A stretch of 64,000 bases of DNA from CAZYVU01 sp964651435 (GCA_964651435.1 CAZYVU010000005.1:44717-108716); one strand, 5' to 3'; positions 52,209 to 60,155 are shown, counted from the first letter of the stretch. Program-made: numbers and translations. The notes: generated by a model from the letters alone, not told the origin.

Positions 52209-53078
52209 ATGGATGACGGCGGCGGGCCTCAGAGGACTACCCGGGAGCTTGAGGGTACACTTGAGGAGGAGCGGCAGCTTGCGGCGGCGAGAAACAGGCT
52301 TCTGGAGGCCCACATCGGAGAGCTCCACGAGGTCTACACTGTCCTCAAAGAGAAGCTGCACGACCTCAGGTCAAAGGATGAACGGCTCAGGGAGTTCGAG
52401 ATACGGCTTGCCCAGGCTAACAAGCTGGCCGCCCTTGGAGAGCTGGCCGGCTCCATCGCCCACGAGATCAAGAACCCCCTGATCTCCATCCAGGGTTTTG
52501 CCGAAAGAATCGAAAAGACCGAGGATCGGGAAAAGATCACCAAGTATGCGCGGTTCATAGGCCGGGAGGCCAAGCGCCTTTCGGCGGTGCTCGTAAACCT
52601 GCTCGATTTCTCACGCATGAGCGCACCTGCCCGGGAGTCTGTGGATGTGAACGAGGTCGTCGCCGATACGCTGCTCTTCATGGAGCACCACCTTACCCGC
52701 TTCAAGAAGGTCACCCTCGATGTGCAAAAGGCCGATTCGCTGCCCCCTGTGCGAATCGACAAGGTTCAGATCCAGCAGGTCATCGTCAACGTGGTGATGA
52801 ATGCGGCCCAGGCCATGCCCGACGGGGGCACGATCAGCGTCCTTACGGAAAGTACGGGCAACACAGTGGTCCTCGCGATTTCGGACCAGGGCATGGGTAT
52901 TGCGGAAGAAAACCTAAGGCGGATCTTTGATCCCTACTTTACGACGAAGCGAAAAGGCGAGGGCACGGGTCTCGGCCTTTCGTTGTGTAAAAAGCTTATT
53001 GAGGCGAATGGCGGGACTATCGAGGTTTCGAGCAGGCTGGGCAGCGGGACGACGGTAAGGCTTGTTTTTCCGCTATAG
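52209..53078 (+). CDS. Sensor histidine kinase (cytoplasmic)
   Basis: This 289-residue kinase has no transmembrane helix or input domain. A coiled-coil N-terminus (residues 15-65) leads into the HisKA domain with SIAHEIKNP (His near 85) and the HATPase domain with VVMNAAQAM (N box), SDQGMGIAE (G1 box), FDPYFTTK and TGLGLSLCKKL (G2 box). It is complete but needs a partner to sense a signal; the adjacent V4R protein is the natural candidate. No response regulator is adjacent. Its stop overlaps the converging MBL gene by 6 bp. Confidence 0.88.
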   Translation: MDDGGGPQRTTRELEGTLEEERQLAAARNRLLEAHIGELHEVYTVLKEKLHDLRSKDERLREFEIRLAQANKLAALGELAGSIAHEIKNPLISIQGFAERIEKTEDREKITKYARFIGREAKRLSAVLVNLLDFSRMSAPARESVDVNEVVADTLLFMEHHLTRFKKVTLDVQKADSLPPVRIDKVQIQQVIVNVVMNAAQAMPDGGTISVLTESTGNTVVLAISDQGMGIAEENLRRIFDPYFTTKRKGEGTGLGLSLCKKLIEANGGTIEVSSRLGSGTTVRLVFPL

Positions 53079-53837
53079 CTGCAGCATCATCCCGTCGTAA
53101 GCGGCGAGAACGTGTATGCCCGTCTCCTCCCTGACCTGCTGGGCAATGAGGCGGGGATTTTCCTGAATCATCTTCATGCCGAAATGGGTCATAACGGCCA
53201 TCTCCGGTTGCACGGCCTTGATGATGCGCACGAAATCGTCAAGGGCCATGTGCTCCACGGGGTCGTGGTCCTCGATGGGTTTGGTCCTCAGAACGTTCAC
53301 GATAAGCACGTCGGCCCTGTAGTGGTCCGGAAGCCCGTCGAAATACCGGGTGTCGGCGATGAGGGCCACCGTCTTGTTTAGGTGAAAGAATAGACCGTAG
53401 GTCTCTACGGGGTGACGGTGACGGACGGGCGTCGAAAAGGAGACGTTGCCTATGCGGCACGTCTTTCCTTCTGCCAGAAACTCTATCCGCTCGGGGTACC
53501 TGCGTGTGTGCTGTAATATGATGGCATCGTCCCCTACGGCGTCTTCGGGGCAGCAGAGGATGCCCCGTCTTTTCAAGCCCCCTTCCGTCATCGCCTCGAT
53601 CATCACGTTGGCGTCATTGGCGTGGTCGAGGTGCTTGTGCGTCAGAATAATGCCGTCGAGTTGGGTGGGATCAACGCTGAACTTGGCCTTCCGCACCCGG
53701 ACAAGGGCGCCCGGCCCCGGGTCGATGTAGAGGTCCGTTTTGCCGTAGTGCAGCCAGAGCCCTGCGGTGGCACGAATCTGCGATGACACCACAAACCGCG
53801 CCCCACCGGTTCCGAAAAATTTGACAAACGCTTCCAT
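53073..53837 (-). CDS. Metallo-beta-lactamase-fold hydrolase
   Basis: This 254-residue MBL-fold protein has the motif THKHLDHANDANVM (with LDH in place of the commoner ADH), a PVRHRHPVET loop, an ADTRYFDGL segment and TTHFGMKM-like MTHFG near the end. The pattern is that of the RNase Z/UlaG-like subgroup of MBL phosphodiesterases or hydrolases. AAGGAG precedes ATG 53837; the longer frame upstream is antisense-like. Substrate unknown. Confidence 0.75.
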   Translation of the reverse strand: MEAFVKFFGTGGARFVVSSQIRATAGLWLHYGKTDLYIDPGPGALVRVRKAKFSVDPTQLDGIILTHKHLDHANDANVMIEAMTEGGLKRRGILCCPEDAVGDDAIILQHTRRYPERIEFLAEGKTCRIGNVSFSTPVRHRHPVETYGLFFHLNKTVALIADTRYFDGLPDHYRADVLIVNVLRTKPIEDHDPVEHMALDDFVRIIKAVQPEMAVMTHFGMKMIQENPRLIAQQVREETGIHVLAAYDGMMLQL

Positions 53838-53903
53838 TTGGAACTCCTTCCGTGATAACACTTTGGACCCTTTAATGTAAGATTCTCTAAGGAGGAAGTC
53901 AAT

Positions 53904-54416
53904 TTGGAGGCCATTGATTTCGCCATATTTCCATCGTCGCTGGGCAATATCCTCCTCGTTGCCCGTGACGGCAAGATAGCAGAGTTGTCTGTCGCCAGGG
54001 TGGGCGAGGAGTTCCTGGCAAAACGGATCCGGCAGCGCCATCCGGGGGCAAAGAGGAACGAACTGCCCTTTACGCATGTGAGGACCAAGCTGGACCGATA
54101 CCTGAGGAGGCAGCCGGTGGAGTTCGATGAGGCCATTGACCTTACCGGGCTGACGCCTTTCACGCGGCGGGTTCTTGAAGAGGTAAGAAAAATACCATTC
54201 GGGCAAACCCGGAGCTATGGTTGGATTGCAGAAAAAACCGGTTGCCCTGGGGGAGGCCGGGCGGTGGGCCGTGCGCTTGCCACGAATCCCGTTCCCATCA
54301 TCGTGCCCTGCCACAGGGTTATCCGGGGCGACGGGACCTTGGGCGGGTTTTCGATGGACGGCGTATCGAAGTCCTACCTGCTGGGCTTGGAAGGGATAGT
54401 GAAGGCCGAACGCTGA
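53904..54416 (+). CDS. ogt: Methylated-DNA--protein-cysteine methyltransferase
   Basis: This 170-residue suicide DNA repair protein removes O6-alkyl groups from guanine. It has the acceptor-cysteine motif IVPCHRV (Cys136), the DNA-binding PFGQTRSYGWIA and the recognition helix Arg in GRAVGRALATNP. The start is TTG 53904 with GGAGG eight bases upstream. Confidence 0.9.
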   Translation: MEAIDFAIFPSSLGNILLVARDGKIAELSVARVGEEFLAKRIRQRHPGAKRNELPFTHVRTKLDRYLRRQPVEFDEAIDLTGLTPFTRRVLEEVRKIPFGQTRSYGWIAEKTGCPGGGRAVGRALATNPVPIIVPCHRVIRGDGTLGGFSMDGVSKSYLLGLEGIVKAER

Positions 54417-54422
54417 CGCTTG

Positions 54423-54506
54423 AAGAGCGGGCCTTACGACCCTTGAGGATTTGGGCCTAAAGCGAAGCGCTCATCGGGTCCCGCTCCAGTGGGACATAAC
54501 GCTCTT
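54423..54506. other. Structured convergent intergenic element (unassigned)
   Basis: This 84-nt stretch fills the gap between the converging ogt and larE genes. A 7-bp closing stem AAGAGCG / CGCTCTT encloses two local hairpins, AGCG-AAG-CGCT (54461-54471) and GTCCCGC-TCCA-GTGGGAC (54478-54495, one G-T pair). It has no T-tract on either side. It may be a bidirectional terminator or a small RNA; no known RNA family is recognised. Confidence 0.3.
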
Positions 54507-55305
54507 ATGATTCGTTCATGCTGCCCGTCCGGTAGCCGTCCAGGTCCAGGGCGACGTAGATGAAGCCCTGCCGCTTCAGGGCATCGGCTATTTCATCCTT
54601 CTTGTCCATGACCGTGCCAAGGTCCGGCGGGGCCACCTCGATGCGGGCCACAGCCCCGTGACAGCGTACTCTGACCCCACGGAGCCCCGTTATCCCGCGT
54701 ACTGCAGCCTCAGACATCTCCACTTTCTGCAAAAGACCGGCCGTGATGGCTGTGCCATAGGGGATCCTTGTGGCGAGGCAGGCGTCGGCCGGCTTGTCGT
54801 GATTTGCGAGGCCGAGACACCGGGCAAGAAGGCGTATCTCCTCCTTGGTTAGGCCCGCTTCCCGCATGGGGCTTTGCACCCCTTTTTCCTGCAGCGCCCT
54901 GCTACCGGGCCTAAAATCGTTGTTGTCGTCGGCGTTTGATCCCTCGATGAGATGGGAGAGCCCCCTTGCCCTGACGAGGGGCCACATCACGTCCAGCATG
55001 AGGGACTTGCAGTGGTAGCACTTGTCGGGCCCGTTCGATGCGATATCGGGGCTGTCGAGGGGTCTTGCGTCGGCCACAAGCATGTGGGCCCCCAACTGCC
55101 CGGCAAGCCGCCGGGCGGCGAGCGTCTCCGAGCGGGGAACAAACTCCGACTGAGCAATGACCGCCAGCACGTTGTCTCGGCCCAGAACGTCAAGGGCCTC
55201 CCTAAGAAGAAGCGTGCTGTCGACCCCGCCCGAAAAGGCCACGGCCGTGCTGCCGAGGCGTTTGATGGATGCCCTCAAAAGGTTCCGCTTATCGTCGAGG
55301 TTCAC
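54505..55305 (-). CDS. larE: LarE-like ATP-dependent sulfur transferase
   Basis: This protein of about 266 residues is a PP-loop ATP pyrophosphatase with FSGGVDSTLLL (near residue 25-31), PDKCYHCKSLM and ADACLATRIPYG. The single cysteine of the latter motif corresponds to the sacrificial Cys176 of Lactobacillus LarE, which gives up sulfur to the pincer nickel cofactor of lactate racemase. GTG 55305 gives the usual N-terminus; a TTG 12 codons upstream is possible. LarB, LarC and LarA are not in the window. Confidence 0.85.
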   Translation of the reverse strand: MNLDDKRNLLRASIKRLGSTAVAFSGGVDSTLLLREALDVLGRDNVLAVIAQSEFVPRSETLAARRLAGQLGAHMLVADARPLDSPDIASNGPDKCYHCKSLMLDVMWPLVRARGLSHLIEGSNADDNNDFRPGSRALQEKGVQSPMREAGLTKEEIRLLARCLGLANHDKPADACLATRIPYGTAITAGLLQKVEMSEAAVRGITGLRGVRVRCHGAVARIEVAPPDLGTVMDKKDEIADALKRQGFIYVALDLDGYRTGSMNES

Positions 55306-55367
55306 GGCGAAAATATAGCAGGATATGGTTGCTTGAAGCAACAGGCTCTGTTATATTGAATGCACCT

Positions 55368-55952
55368 ATGCCCATAGCCTTCCAGTGCGTCAGCCACGGA
55401 GAGGTTGCCTTCGGTTTTTTCAACATCGAAACCGACCTGCTGCTTCTCAACAACCACTTCTTCTTTGCCTCCGACTTTTGCGCAGGCATCAGCGAGCTTG
55501 CGATGCTGAAGGGTCACGAGCCGGCGCACCTTGATCTGCCCGCCTACCTTCTTGCCGCCAAAGACGTGGGCCATCTCCATGGCGCGATCCAGGGGAAAGA
55601 CCTGAGCGGCTTCATCGGGGACACCTACCGCCGATTCCCTTTCCCCAAAGAGCCCGAGGCCTTTAGGCAGAACCCGGAGGGCTACAGGACGCGCCGGGTA
55701 GTTGAGGCGATTATCGAGGCCTACGCCAAGCCGGGAACCGTAAGGCTCATAGCCGACCGGTATTCGGACACGTTAATTGCCGGCCCTTACACATTCGTTA
55801 AGGAGGCGTTCGAAGGGCTTCTGGATTACCTCTGGGCTGGCGGCATGCCGCGGTGGAAGGACGGCGTACGGCCTGCCTATGTAGAGGAGATGCGCGTGGC
55901 GGCCCTCTCTTCCGCCCATCCCCTCTTCAGAAACGTAGACGCATTCCATTGA
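55368..55952 (+). CDS. Conserved-looking protein of unknown function
   Basis: This is a 194-residue soluble protein that I do not recognise. It is rich in aromatic residues near the N-terminus (HGEVAFGFFNIETDLLLLNN, HFFFASDFC), has several helices, and ends in an acidic/aromatic tail (LFRNVDAFH). Base use matches its neighbours and the gene fits between larE (divergent) and tadA (32 bp downstream) without overlap. No signal peptide, transmembrane helix or metal motif is clear. Its frame is the only long one and codon use is ordinary, so I take it as real. Confidence 0.62.
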   Translation: MPIAFQCVSHGEVAFGFFNIETDLLLLNNHFFFASDFCAGISELAMLKGHEPAHLDLPAYLLAAKDVGHLHGAIQGKDLSGFIGDTYRRFPFPKEPEAFRQNPEGYRTRRVVEAIIEAYAKPGTVRLIADRYSDTLIAGPYTFVKEAFEGLLDYLWAGGMPRWKDGVRPAYVEEMRVAALSSAHPLFRNVDAFH

Positions 55953-56422
55953 TTTTCTGTTCCATGACGGGTATATTGAAGGCATGACGGACGACATTTT
56001 TATGGAGATGGCCCTTAAGGAGGCGCAGGTTGCCTTTGATTCGGAGGAGGTGCCTGTGGGTGCCATCATTGTGTCCGCCCAAAAACGTGTGGTCGCAAGG
56101 GCCCACAACCTGACCGTCCACGCCAACAGGCCTACCGCCCATGCAGAGATCCTGGCCATCAATATGGCCGCCGACATGGTGGGCAACTACCGCCTCACGG
56201 GGTGCACCATGTACGTGTCTATGGAGCCCTGCGTCATGTGCGCCGGCGCAATCGTCGAAGCGCGTCTGGAAAGGCTCGTCTTCGGCTGCTATGACAGAAA
56301 GGGAGGAGCCTTTGGCTCTGTCGTGAACGTTAATGACCTGCCCCTCAATCACAGGGTCGAGGTGACGGGTGGGTTCATGGCAGAGAGGGGCGAGGCCCTG
56401 CTCAAAGAGTTTTTTCAGCTAC

Positions 56423-56516
<94 letters not shown>

Positions 56517-56577
56517 CTCTTCCATTGTAAAATCAATAAGTTACGTTCAAAAAACCTTGGCCCTAACTTGTACCCGA

Positions 56578-57837
56578 TCACTTTTTAACCCTCTCCAATT
56601 TGATGATGTTGGAGCGCTTGTTGAGGTGGTCGCGCTGCCGCTCAATGGTCGGGTGAAAGTATGCCCTCGTTGACCGAGCGTCCTTGTGGCGCATGAGCCC
56701 CTGAGCCTCGATCTCGCTTACCCCGGCCTCGACGAGCTGCGTGCAGAAAGAATGCCTCGTTGCCGAATAGAGGTCAGCCTCGATGCCGCTGTGGTTCCTC
56801 CACATCTTGCGCAGAAACTCCGTTGAATAGTGTTTGCGGGTCACCGGATTCATGAAGACCCATTGGTCGCCTATAGTGTCGCCTGCGGCGTTCCTGACGA
56901 TTTCCCAGGCGCGGTCCGAGAGGGGGATTACGATGTTGCTCCTGCCTTTTGTCGTCTCCCGCACCTGTCCCGCCGACAAGGTCCGGCGGACAGTCATGGT
57001 CCTCATCCTGGCGTCGAGATCTGAGAGCTTCAAGACACAGGCCTCCCCCGGCCTCAATCCCGTTTCCATGAGAAACTCGATAATGGCCCGGTATGGCAGC
57101 GGTATCCTGCCGAGGGCCTCCATTTGCGCGCCGTAGTCGATGGCTTTCCTTGGGTTGTAGATCGGCTTCTCGACCTCGGGGAAGACGGGCAGCTTGTCGA
57201 TTTCTCCCCACCTCAGGCACCATCGAAAAAAGGTCATGAGACAGTCCGTCATTTTCTTTCGGTAATTGGCCGAGAGCCGGAAAGGAAGCCCGTCGTACCA
57301 TTCCTGAAGGTCCTTCAGCCGTATTTCCCTCACGCTCCTGGCATAGAGGGGGGCGTAATATTTGAAGTATGTTCCGTGCTTGTTGCTCGGGGCGATGTGC
57401 GGCGCCCTCTTGTCCATCCACTTGGCGAAGAGGGATTCAAAGAGCCGTTCCCTGATGGCCCGCGGGATGTAGTCGCCAGGCCTGAACGTTCCGTCTTTGA
57501 TCTCGGTGTTGATGCGTCGGAGATCTTCCAGGGCGGAGCCAAAGTCGTGAGGCCTGCCGTTACGGTCTACCCAAAACTTGTAAGCGTCTCCCTGCCAGCT
57601 TACGCGGATGACGCAACGGGTCTGGCCGCAACGGCAGACGGGTCCGGTCATCTTTTTCCGGCACCTCTGACAATAAATTGCTCCGCGCTCCAACCCGCAC
57701 ACCTGACACAGAGCATCATAATCAAAATGCGATGCCTCGGTCAAGGGAGCAGGCAGGGCTGCCACGGGCGGAATGCCGCCGGCCACGCCGCTGGCTTGCA
57801 TAGACCGGGCAGTATGTGGGCTTGGGCAGTCGATCAC
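56578..57837 (-). CDS. int: Tyrosine-type site-specific integrase
   Basis: This 419-residue integrase sits next to tRNA-Ser, reading toward it. An unusual N-terminal cysteine cluster (Cys44, 47, 56, 59, 68, 70, 75) precedes an AP2-like arm, a SAM-like core-binding domain (about 150-225) and the catalytic domain. Catalytic residues: Arg in TGLRPGE (near 270), Arg361 in SATRHSF, His384 in LMRHKD and Tyr393 in STRAYFH. The first His of the usual HxxR is Ser358. GTG 57837 has GAGG seven bases upstream and starts 4 bp after the preceding small gene. It should catalyse integration at the tRNA 3' end. Confidence 0.88.
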   Translation of the reverse strand: MIDCPSPHTARSMQASGVAGGIPPVAALPAPLTEASHFDYDALCQVCGLERGAIYCQRCRKKMTGPVCRCGQTRCVIRVSWQGDAYKFWVDRNGRPHDFGSALEDLRRINTEIKDGTFRPGDYIPRAIRERLFESLFAKWMDKRAPHIAPSNKHGTYFKYYAPLYARSVREIRLKDLQEWYDGLPFRLSANYRKKMTDCLMTFFRWCLRWGEIDKLPVFPEVEKPIYNPRKAIDYGAQMEALGRIPLPYRAIIEFLMETGLRPGEACVLKLSDLDARMRTMTVRRTLSAGQVRETTKGRSNIVIPLSDRAWEIVRNAAGDTIGDQWVFMNPVTRKHYSTEFLRKMWRNHSGIEADLYSATRHSFCTQLVEAGVSEIEAQGLMRHKDARSTRAYFHPTIERQRDHLNKRSNIIKLERVKK

Positions 57838-57841
57838 GTCG

Positions 57842-58075
57842 TTACCTCGACGGGGTCCTCATCGCCGCAGCCACACCTTCGAACCGCTTCTTGTCGGCCT
57901 CATACATTCCCACTGATACCGCGGGGCGCAACATCGCTCTAATCATGGCAACCGTTGTTGGCATTTTGTTTTTGACGCCGTGGGGACCCTGCCAAAGGCC
58001 GCTCGGGAGGCGTCCCGCTGGTCCGATACTGGCATTGGAGGTGTACGATACCGACCAGCCCCGAAATGTTCTCAT
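57842..58075 (-). CDS. Small protein of unknown function coupled to integrase
   Basis: This 77-residue protein starts with ATG 58075, overlapping the upstream gene's TGA (ATGA), and its stop lies 4 bp before the integrase start. The three genes form a compact minus-strand operon. The second half (KMPTTVAMIRAMLRPAVSVG) looks helical and could bind DNA, but no family is recognised. The frame is open a little further upstream as antisense sequence only. Confidence 0.5.
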   Translation of the reverse strand: MRTFRGWSVSYTSNASIGPAGRLPSGLWQGPHGVKNKMPTTVAMIRAMLRPAVSVGMYEADKKRFEGVAAAMRTPSR

Positions 58076-58428
58076 GAGAGGAATCTTTTCTCCAAGGTCG
58101 CCTCTAAATCTCGTCCGTCGGTACCTGGCCACGGCTCGTCTCCGAAACAGGCCTTAAGGAAGAAAGTGTCCCATCGAACTATTTGACCGCCCATAATCAG
58201 CGCCCAAAAGGTCTCACGGACCTTCGCGCTGAGTGGTTGTAGCTCTTCTACCATCTCCTGTGCTCGCTCGCGCCAGAACGTTCTTTTGGCATTCTCAAAT
58301 TCTACTTGAAGCCTGGCAAATGATTTTTCCGCCCTCTGCATCTCGTCCGCCAGTGCGTCCACGATTAAAAGAGACTCTGCTTTCGCTTGCGAGGCATCAG
58401 CCCAGACACGGCGCCGCTCGGCCACCAT
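58072..58428 (-). CDS. Coiled-coil protein (possible 5' extension to 58602)
   Basis: This 118-residue protein is rich in Ala, Glu, Arg and Gln with a heptad pattern over residues 10-70 and ends in an aromatic-rich tail. ATG 58428 has GGGAG eight bases upstream. Upstream of this start the same frame stays open to 58602, and its sequence (ELAAGEALYERIEERLEK, then AGEALY-like helices) continues the coiled coil with no ATG or GTG. The 5' end may have been removed by rearrangement, or a CTG/non-standard start is used. No function is assigned. Confidence 0.5.
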   Translation of the reverse strand: MVAERRRVWADASQAKAESLLIVDALADEMQRAEKSFARLQVEFENAKRTFWRERAQEMVEELQPLSAKVRETFWALIMGGQIVRWDTFFLKACFGDEPWPGTDGRDLEATLEKRFLS

Positions 58429-58643
58429 CTTCTTGTCTCCCGTTCCACCTGCTTCGGCTCCTATCGCGCGTCCATACTCCTTTTCCGCGTCGGCCGCGCT
58501 GGTTTCTGCGTGGGCCTTCTCCGCCAGGGCCTTTTCAAGCCGCTCCTCAATTCTTTCGTAGAGCGCTTCTCCGGCGGCCAGTTCATCGAATTTCGCTTTT
58601 AATTATGTTTCGTTGTCAAGTAAAAAATGATCCCAAAGAAACC

Positions 58644-58672
58644 TTGACAAACAATTTGAAACAAATTAAAGT
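58644..58672 (+). promoter_or_regulatory. Promoter and operator-like inverted repeat before excisionase-like gene
   Basis: TTGACA (58644-58649) is followed by the perfect inverted repeat AATTTG-AAA-CAAATT (58653-58667) and a weak -10 (TTAAAG). It lies 7-35 bp ahead of the HTH gene start, in a divergent arrangement with the coiled-coil/integrase operon. The repeat could be the binding site of the excisionase-like HTH protein itself. Confidence 0.45.
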
Positions 58673-58678
58673 GGTTAC

Positions 58679-58855
58679 ATGGCCGAAATCGAGTTATTGC
58701 CATTGAAGGAGGTAAGAAAACTCTTGAACGTTTCAAGGGTAACGCTTTGGCGGTGGATCTCGGAAGAAAGGCTTTCCGTCGTCAAGCTTTCGCCCCGAAA
58801 GATCTACGTCAAGAAAGAAGAGCTGGACCGTTTCATCCAGGACAGCCAGAAATAG
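58679..58855 (+). CDS. Small HTH protein, excisionase/MerR-like
   Basis: This 58-residue protein is a single helix-turn-helix unit of the excisionase (Xis) type: LLPLKEVRKLLNVSRVTLWR, WISEERLSVVKLSPRKIYV, KKEELDRFIQDSQ. The pattern (helix, turn Ser-Arg-x-Thr-Leu-x-Arg, then a wing and a C-terminal helix) matches MerR/Xis-like DNA-binding proteins. It is in the usual position for an excisionase, divergent from the integrase operon. A second, damaged copy of its 3' end lies at 59.42 kb. Confidence 0.78.
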   Translation: MAEIELLPLKEVRKLLNVSRVTLWRWISEERLSVVKLSPRKIYVKKEELDRFIQDSQK

Positions 58856-58928
58856 GATCCTCATACCCCCATCTTCCCATCAATCGAAACTTGTAGTATC
58901 CTTCAGAGGAAGAGTACACCAAAAAACC

Positions 58929-59381
58929 ATGATGCTTCTTTTGCCGCTTCTTGTTTTTCTTGTTGTATCTCCGGTGTTTGCTGGAGACCTGGTTATTTCG
59001 AAAGACCCCGACGGTACAACCGTATTCAGCAACCTGCCTTCGCAATCAGGCCATGGAACCATCGATCACCGAAACGACAATAGCAAACAAGAGACGGGAT
59101 CAGCAACACCTCAGAAGATAAAGAACGCAACTGGTAGGCCTTATGATTACGATTATCGGCGAGCCCGACTGGAGGAGGAGGCCAGACGGGCCCAAGAGGC
59201 ATACGATCGCGCAAAGGTTGATGAGAGTTATTGCCGATCGCGGAGAGATGCTTCGGCGTCGCAGCATCTGAAGGATTTCTATCAGAACCGCCTCGACCGC
59301 ATTGCCCAGCAGAAGAAAGAACTCGAAGACGCAGAAATGGCCCTCCGTCATTACCGTCTCAAGCAAGCCGGCGAGCGGTGA
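58929..59381 (+). CDS. Secreted DUF4124-like protein
   Basis: This 150-residue protein has a signal peptide (MLLLPLLVFLVVSPVFAG) and a mature start LVISKDPDGTTVFSNLP that fits DUF4124-type domains. The rest is an Asp/Arg/Glu-rich, coiled-coil stretch (YRRARLEEEARRAQEAYDRA). It probably resides in the periplasm. It is preceded by a sequence related to the repeated promoter-like block of the island. Confidence 0.6.
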   Translation: MMLLLPLLVFLVVSPVFAGDLVISKDPDGTTVFSNLPSQSGHGTIDHRNDNSKQETGSATPQKIKNATGRPYDYDYRRARLEEEARRAQEAYDRAKVDESYCRSRRDASASQHLKDFYQNRLDRIAQQKKELEDAEMALRHYRLKQAGER

Positions 59382-59423
59382 TCTGACCCAGGGTGCGGGT
59401 GCCTGCCTGAAATGGGATAGTTT

Positions 59424-59480
59424 TTCGTTGTAAAGAGGCAAGATCTGGACAGGTTCATACAGGACAGCTTGGAAATAGGG
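59424..59480 (+). pseudogene. Remnant of the 3' end of a second excisionase-like gene
   Basis: The stretch encodes DLDRFIQDS in the same context as the end of the HTH gene at 58.8 kb (ELDRFIQDSQK), and the surrounding bases align codon by codon through the AAATAGG end with one inserted base that removes the stop. No 5' part is present. It is a partial duplication or decayed paralogue. Confidence 0.6.
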
Positions 59481-59504
59481 ACCTCCAATCGTCTTTTCGT
59501 AAGG

Positions 59505-59530
59505 GGAAAGTTGTGGTACAATTCCCTGAG
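59505..59530 (+). repeat. Cassette 5' repeat, copy 1
   Basis: This block (GGAAAGTTGTGGTACAATT with CCCTGAG) lies just before the DUF5678 gene and recurs almost unchanged at 60234-60256 before the antitoxin gene. TGTGGTACAAT resembles an extended -10 element, so it may be a shared promoter. A diverged third copy (AACTTGTAGTATCCTTCAGA) precedes the DUF4124-like gene near 58.89 kb. Confidence 0.55.
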
Positions 59531-59538
59531 AGGTACGA

Positions 59539-59730
59539 ATGGATAAGGTGATCGTAAGGGACGGCAGGAAGTACAGCGGACAGTACGTTGCCATGAAGTC
59601 CTTTTCCGACAGAACGGTGGTCAGCCACGGTCTGAAGGCCGACCTGGTATTGAAGACGGCGAAAGAGAAGGGCGTTCCTCACCCGGTGATCTTCTACGTA
59701 CCGAAGAAGGGCATGGCGAACGTCTACTGA
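59539..59730 (+). CDS. DUF5678 family protein
   Basis: This 63-residue protein has the DUF5678 pattern: a short beta-rich domain beginning DKVIVRDGRKYSGQYVAMKSF, then VVSHGLKADLVLKTAKEKG and VIFYVPKKGM. Its stop codon shares one base with the start of the retropepsin-like gene, so the two are translated together. The function is unknown, but DUF5678 genes are often found directly upstream of aspartyl-protease-like genes in mobile or variable regions. Confidence 0.7.
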   Translation: MDKVIVRDGRKYSGQYVAMKSFSDRTVVSHGLKADLVLKTAKEKGVPHPVIFYVPKKGMANVY

Positions 59731-60155
59731 TGCCCATCAGAGACTTCCCTTTCCTTAACCCATGGTCAGGCGTCAGGGCCAATCCTTGGCTTCCCATCAA
59801 GATCATAAATCCGTCAAACGGCTTCTTCGTTTACAGCTACGGCCTCGTTGACACGGGATCGGAGCAGTGCGTCATCCCCGGGTTCATCGCCACGGAGCTG
59901 GGCTACAAGGTTAGGACCGGAAGCTCAGAGTATGTGGAGACAGCGGGCGGCGTCTCGGAGAGCTACCGCCACGATGTAAAGGTTGAGATCTACGACGAGA
60001 ACAACGAGCGCTGCCTGTCCACCATCGATCCCGGGCCCATGGATGTGATGGTAGGGTTGAACCATGTGCTGCTCGGGGTCGAGCGATTCCTCGAAAGGTT
60101 TCAGCTTCAGATCCACTATCCGAAGAAGGTCTTCTCGATAACCACTCCCCGCTGA
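59730..60155 (+). CDS. Retropepsin-like aspartic protease domain protein
   Basis: This 141-residue protein has a single retropepsin-like fold with the catalytic DTGS in GLVDTGSEQCVIP (Asp41) and a later hydrophobic-Gly segment (NHVLLGVERFLERF) equivalent to the ILG flap end. One DTGS per chain means it must dimerise to be active. It is coupled to the DUF5678 gene. Whether it processes that partner is unknown. Confidence 0.72.
   Translation: MPIRDFPFLNPWSGVRANPWLPIKIINPSNGFFVYSYGLVDTGSEQCVIPGFIATELGYKVRTGSSEYVETAGGVSESYRHDVKVEIYDENNERCLSTIDPGPMDVMVGLNHVLLGVERFLERFQLQIHYPKKVFSITTPR

Noticed and set aside
54423..54506. tRNA gene
   Set aside because: A 7-bp closing stem is present but D, anticodon and T arms cannot be formed and there is no CCA end.
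57124..57942. 272-codon plus-strand frame
   Set aside because: It is antisense to the integrase.
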